The translations under genes were made by a program, and so were the position numbers. The notes beneath the pieces are model-generated. The model was given only the letters and a program-made list of their open reading frames with translations, did no database searches and was not told the DNA's origin. 64,000 nucleotides of DNA from Stichopus chloronotus. Lineage: Eukaryota; Echinodermata; Holothuroidea; Aspidochirotida; Stichopodidae. The stretch covers positions 5,545,315-5,609,314 of the forward strand of contig CM037842.1 in assembly GCA_021234535.1 (NCBI GenBank), read 5' to 3'. Each line of letters opens with the position of its first letter. Within the stretch, counting starts at the first letter, position 1. Of this stretch, positions 59,041-64,000 are shown one piece after another.

Positions 59041-60739
59041 TAGCCTCTGTCATACTTTCCAAATTCACTAATGGCAAACACAAGATAGGCTAATCTTAGT
59101 GCAAAACAACCTGGAAGTCACACCACCGGCATGGAGATTTCTATGTCATGAAAGTGATTTCTATCCTAACTAATTAGGCTAAACTAACTCAGAGGTAGGC
59201 CTAGGCCATCAGTTTGGTTCATATGTCATTTAAACATGCCACAGGCTTTTGTCTTTAAATCTTTTACATGACCTTATAATCAGGCATATAAATAGCAGAT
59301 AAAGCTAGCTAGCTTGTATGCTAGCTGACTTGTACAGTAGGCCTATATTCAGTCTGATTATGTCTCTAACCAACAGAATGTACAGTAAGTACTGTAATGC
59401 ACAGTCCAGTACGTACAGTGTGTATCCACGAGAGAATTAAGAGGAAACAAGCCATTAATAAACTTCCCTCACGTTCTGATTAAAAGTCATAGCATCAGTG
59501 TGACTCATCAAAGATTAAAAGAGAATAAGACCTGATGTCTTAAACGACGTATATCCTCCTAAATGTCCCCTTTTCCTCCGTCAAACTGCTCGTCGAAAAC
59601 CCACCGCCGTCCCGCTTGCCCGCCCATCAAATTCTGTTTGGATACTGTCATTGCACAGGCAGGTGTACAGGCTATACCTTCAATGTTAGTACATAACTTA
59701 TTATATAATCGGTTACATGACTGATTTGTAGATCTCATCAATCCTTTTGTTTTTAACAGATTTTTTTGATCATGTAGATTCTGGATCTACCAGTAACTGT
59801 TTTTGTTTCCTCTTTGATATAAACCCGTCGTACTGTCACCTGGTCAGAAATAGAATGCAGAATCTTCAGGTTGCTAAGCTTAATTGCTTCAAACATCACC
59901 ACTTTCATCCATTTGGCCATAGCACCGGTGATAATTTTTTACTCCTCATTTCATTTCTTTTTTTTTTCTCACCTATCAAACTATTCAAAAAGAGATTGAA
60001 TTCCAGATGGCTGCAATGTAGCCACTGGGTCATGTATGATATGAGTAAATTAGTGTTGTAAGTGACAAACACCCTGTATTGCAATAAAATATGGTCTTTA
60101 AAGCCGTGGAGAAGTTCTCACCAGGTGTATGTATACAAGCTACGAGTTCTCTAAAGCTGACGCATTTCACGTTACTCTCACTTCTCCACACAATCATGTC
60201 CTTGTTTGATACAGTCGCCAGTTATCTATTATCTTTATTCTTATCTTATTTTGTTTTGTTTTAGGTGGTGGTATCATCCATATTGAAGGTCTAATAAAAG
60301 AATATGGACCATAATAGTATGGATTCTTTGAAGAATGTATTTAACCTCCAGGCATTCCATAATTGTTGAGGTTAAATTGTGAACCTTTGAACACCCTATA
60401 TTTTGATTGGAATTGCCAAGTATAGCTGTGAATATAATTGTAAGCGAGGAGATTGATTTTGATTTTTCTTCATCATCAAAACCACTGCAAAGAGTCGCTT
60501 TCGGCAGGCATTCATAACTGTTGCATTTGCTGTTTGCTGAAAACTGATTTTCTGCTCCACTTGACCATTGAAAGATCGACCAAGATTTGTGCCTTTCATC
60601 ATACAATTACAGTACTAACTCAAAAGGGTAAGGATTATCATCAAGTACACTATTGTATGGCCACATTGATAGTGTGCAAGTACATACTCGCCCATCATGA
60701 ACTTATAAAGTAACAGCTAGTGCAACTGTGGCCTGTCAG

Positions 60740-61560
60740 TTAGAACTATATACACTATACTTTCAGAGTGTGTCATTATGACATTGTCAAATTTGTGTAG
60801 ATTACTGCCCCCCACATGTGTAGCACAAAGTTGTACACATTGCAATTGTTTTGGGGAACTGTAGGTCACAGTAATTATCCTTCGTAGCTGTGTCCAGCTC
60901 TCCCTCCCGTGATGTCAAGTAAACAGTAACTGTGGGAGGTTTCCCCATTAACTGCACTACTGTAATGACAGTGCCAGCATTGTCTGGATTACTGTCTTCC
61001 CCTCCCCCCCCCCCCCCTCCACCAATGTGATGTCGATTGTAACTGTGGCAGGTAGTTAATTCTCTTGAATGACAATTTCATCTTTGTCTAGTTCACTGTT
61101 CCTTCTCATGTGATGTCAAGTAACAGTGTAACTGCAAATGTAAGTTCATTCTGTAGACATACAAACACTTCTGTAATGTCACTATGACACTGTCCTCCTT
61201 GCCCCTGGTTCACTGTCCATCATGTGGCATCTTGAAAGGACAGTGTAACTTTTGCAATAATTTGCTGTAGTAGCAACTCTTTTACCACAGTGTCATTGTG
61301 ACACTGTCACTATGACAGTGTCAGCATTGCCTGGTTCACTGTCCACCATGTGGCAAAGGACAGTGTAACTTTAGCAATAATCCTCTCGTATAGTACTTGG
61401 TAACACTGTGACAGTGTCACTATGACAGTGCAAGCATTGCATTTCTTTACTGTCCATAGCACCAAGCGTGCACTTGGTCACCCATGGCAGCCAGGTTATT
61501 AATTCTCTTGAAGTACACAACTAGGTGGAAATGTCACTATGACAGTGGGTCTATTACAAT
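60740..61560. repeat. Degenerate ~110-120-bp tandem repeat field
   Basis: Units contain, in order, TGTCACTATGACAGTG, CAGCATTGCCTGGTTCACTG, CCACCATGTGGCA, and GGACAGTGTAACTTTTGCAA. Clear units start at about 60968, 61180, 61297 and 61408, with weaker ones before and after (another near 62237). GACACTGTC and GACAGTGTC words make the units locally self-complementary. A C-rich run lies at 61001-61017. Confidence 0.75.
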
Positions 61561-62445
61561 CCCTCACATGTATGGCATCATTTGTATAAAAATGATTGCT
61601 TGCATGTGTAGGCAAAACTAAAAACGTAAAATTTCATAACAGTAGTCTTCTATGTGCACCATCTGCACAATTTTGGGAAAATAAAAAGGTTTCAGGTGAT
61701 TAATTCCATCATATCATTTCAAATTCTTTTGACATGTGTCACAAAAAGTATGAAATACGAAATGTAGCACCGTCACAGCAATCAACTAACTGAATGGGCA
61801 TTTCTTTGAGCAAGTCAATGTATGAATATTAATTGCAATTAATGAATATTCAGCATTTTTTTCAAGAGCTGGTCCCTGATGTTGTAAGGACCAATACATT
61901 TGACTGGTTTAATTGTTGGTTATTTTTAAATACAGTCCTTTATTTCACAACCGTTAGAAAGGATCAATGAGTACCGCCTTTAGTGTGATTTTGATCCGTA
62001 CACCAGTGATGCCTGTACTGTTGCATATTCATAAATTAAGAACTGTTTATGCCATTTCCCATGCTATCCTGAGTGGTTAAGTATACTGTCAACGGTCGTC
62101 TTATTTGCTCATTGAATAACGTATTTTGTTCACATGTAAGAACTTGGAAATCAGACATGTTTTTTTTTCTGTACATGTACATGCCATCAATTTAACCACT
62201 TGAGGTAGACTAAATTTTCCCTTGAAATACACAGGTTATCACTATGACAGTCAGGTATCAGCATTGTGTATGTTTACAGTGTAGCTGCCCCACATGTACG
62301 GTACCATGTGTATTAACCACTTTAGTCTATGTAGGCTAATACCGACGGCTGTGTTGTATTTGCCACTATATGACAATGATTAGCCACTTCTTTCTCGATA
62401 AAGACTATTTGTCATGTTTTTTCATCGTTTCATGATTTATCATAG

Positions 62446-62594
62446 GCCTACTACTAAGCACAGATCGGGAGCATTCCTTCACCATTCTCTCTGGAACTAG
62501 AACGGTCCAATTCACCTGTCCTGTAGACAGCACGGCGCCACCTGTCACGTTCCAATGGTTCTTCAGACGCTTTGAGGGGGATACACCAACAGAG
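62446..62594 (+). CDS. Ig-like domain exon 1 (strands A to C)
   Basis: Acceptor tttatcatag at 62436-62445 and donor gtaccg bound 149 bases, entered in phase 1 and left in phase 0. They read LLLSTDREHSFTILSGTRTV then QFTCPVDSTAPPVTFQWFFR and RFEGDTPTE. The V-x-F-x-C of the B strand and the Q-W of the C strand are the usual Ig landmarks about 13 residues apart. With the next exon this makes one Ig-like domain of about 97 residues, probably extracellular given the signal-peptide exon at 48953. The specific family is not recognised. Confidence 0.7.
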
Positions 62595-62865
62595 GTACCG
62601 TATATACCAACTTAAGAAGACATACATGCACACTGAACCCAACAGTCTGAATTATTAAATAGACATAATCTGTCATAAATTTCTATAAATTAGACAACAC
62701 TGTTTAAACAAACGAAAAAAGAAAAGGAAATTATCTGCAGGGTTGTCCCCAGTGTCAGCCACATGTAGATACCATTGAAGCAATCTAGGCTACCCAAAAA
62801 GAACATGACCAGTGATCTTATCTGCTTGACTCATCAATGTGATTGTTTTTGTTTTTGCTTCACAG

Positions 62866-63010
62866 CTTTTGACAAACACGCACCAAACCATCACAGGTAA
62901 TACAATGATAATAGAACAGTTACGCAAGTCAGATAAAGGTATTTACGTAATTGAATCTATGGACGGAGCCAACCAGAGAAGGAACTGTACTTTCTTGCTC
63001 CAAGTTGCAT
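62866..63010 (+). CDS. Ig-like domain exon 2 (strands D to G)
   Basis: Acceptor gcttcacag, donor gtgagt; phase 0 in, phase 1 out. It reads LLTNTHQTITGNTMIIEQLR then KSDKGIYVIESMDGANQRRN and CTFLLQVA. The motif S-D-K-G-I-Y is the Ig F strand, but the residue that should be Cys (Y-x-C) is Ile. A Cys occurs instead in the G-strand region inside an NCT glycosylation sequon. The outer phases of the two-exon domain are both 1, typical of mobile extracellular modules. The gene must continue beyond the window. Confidence 0.7.
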
Positions 63011-64000
63011 GTGAGTATGTACACCTTCAACTAAGTAGCTACTTAGCAGTAAGTTGGGATGTGAAAGCCGTATTAAGCGGTCAACCTATCAACCAATCTT
63101 TTATTGCTAATTGTAATTATGATTAAAATGTAAACATGGGACATTCACAGAGGGTTACCAAAAGAGATTTTAACATCACATTCGTGAGATATTAATGAGA
63201 TGGCCAATTCCCCTTTAAAATACTACCTTAAGTGTAAGACTTTCCAACAGTAATTTCTAGTCATTTTGCAAAAAAAAAAAGGTAAAGATCCTGGTGGTTG
63301 GGTTCAGTATCATTGTATGCTTTCACATGTGGTATGATAAATTTGGACTATTTGAGGTATATAAATGTATTACACTAGCTTTGTTGTAACTGTCAAAAGG
63401 AATTCAATTAATGTACCAATTGTAGGAAGTGTTCAATGAAAACCCTTTCCTGTTGAACTCCCTTATCTAGCAAACTTTTCCACTAAAATAATTGCACTCT
63501 ATATCTTGAAGTAAGTAATCAAGTGACTCATGGACAAAAAGTGTTACTGAATAGTCCGTAGCCACTCTTTGATTTCTGGTGAAATGCATACCGAAACACT
63601 CAGAGTTAAGATTTAAAGTGACTTGCCACTGAAAATATTAAAAAATAGGTGGAAAATGTTTACTCTTTATCGGAGTAAAACCATATATTCACTTAGCAGA
63701 ACTTTGTGAATTTATTAAGACATATTTAAATATGAACATAGGTGAATTGCATTGTGGGAAGTCAGTAATGTTGTAGCCTACAGATGCAACTTCCTGAATG
63801 TTGTATGTCTTTCATGACTTTCTTTATAAAAGAACAACACTGCAATATTGTATGAGATGACAATGCTAATATTACATAGATGCAGTAGCTAGTAATATAG
63901 TCAGTGGTTAATTAGGCTATAGATGTGATTTGGATGCAAACATATTTAACAGCATCTGCAGATATACAGCACTCCACTCTGCGTAGGCCTGTAGCATCCG
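63011..64000. other. Right-edge sequence, intron of the Ig gene
   Basis: AT-rich sequence after the donor at 63011. No further exon was recognised before the window ends. Confidence 0.5.

Larger units (their letters stand above)
49023..62445 (+). other. Probable first intron of the Ig-domain gene
   Basis: 13.4 kb filled with repeats: a 0.55-kb repeat split by a hAT-like element, a field of GTGTCCCTGTCAC motifs, a MITE pair and a second repeat field. Orphan exon candidates are listed separately. If any of them is real, this is not a single intron. Confidence 0.4.

Noticed and set aside
59747..60061. 104-codon plus-strand ORF whose end vaguely resembles a LINE C-terminus
   Set aside because: Conserved positions are too few. 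Kept only as a weak exon candidate in the orphan-exon finding.

Overview
This is a window of AT-rich animal nuclear DNA with small exons, GT-AG introns of 0.1 to 6 kb, several transposon families and many short tandem repeats. No tRNA or rRNA gene, bacterial feature or CRISPR array was seen. The one gene that can be named is a complete dixin (DIXDC1-type) gene. Its sequence, together with the transposon mix, suggests a marine invertebrate deuterostome, perhaps an echinoderm. The species assignment is inference.

Layout. (1) 1-4.4 kb, minus strand: three candidate exons with matching phase-1 junctions, namely a signal-peptide exon at 4285-4351, a 63-base exon at 2993-3055, and an exon cut by the left edge (1-178). 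They may form the 5' part of a secreted or membrane protein gene. (2) 4.4-15.1 kb: no supported gene. It holds an 8-bp-TSD hAT-like element (8453-9201), a direct dispersed repeat and other repeats. (3) 15.17-43.37 kb, plus strand: dixin, reconstructed as 18 coding exons whose phases agree at all 17 junctions, giving 728 residues (calponin-homology domain, Ala-rich linker, coiled coil, C-terminal DIX domain). Its introns carry LINE remnants, MITEs, a tRNA-like SINE, a CAC/CAT-rich 200-bp tandem repeat, decayed tandem copies of one exon's 3' end, and an antisense broken ORF. (4) 43.4-48.9 kb: probable 3' UTR, minisatellites and a minus-strand LINE 3' end. (5) 48.95-63.0 kb, plus strand: a signal-peptide exon (48953-49022, phase 1) and two exons that together encode one Ig-like domain (62446-62594 and 62866-63010, outer phases 1 and 1). 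This is the start of a secreted or cell-surface Ig protein that continues past the window. The 13.4-kb stretch between them holds a hAT insertion inside an older repeat, a MITE pair, two short-motif repeat fields, and a few weak orphan exon candidates.

How the genes relate. Dixin proteins act in the cytoplasm in Wnt signalling by co-polymerising with Dishevelled and Axin through the DIX domain, and they bind the cytoskeleton. The flanking genes look secreted or membrane-bound, and nothing in the sequence links them to dixin. I found no convincing new biological system. The most unusual items are the tandem echoes of a dixin exon end, the inverted 0.55-kb repeat pair flanking dixin with one copy split by a hAT element, the Ig domain lacking its F-strand cysteine, and the short-motif repeat fields at 54.6-56.3 and 60.7-61.6 kb. 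Exon calls rest on reading frames and splice sites read by eye. No database search or alignment was run.
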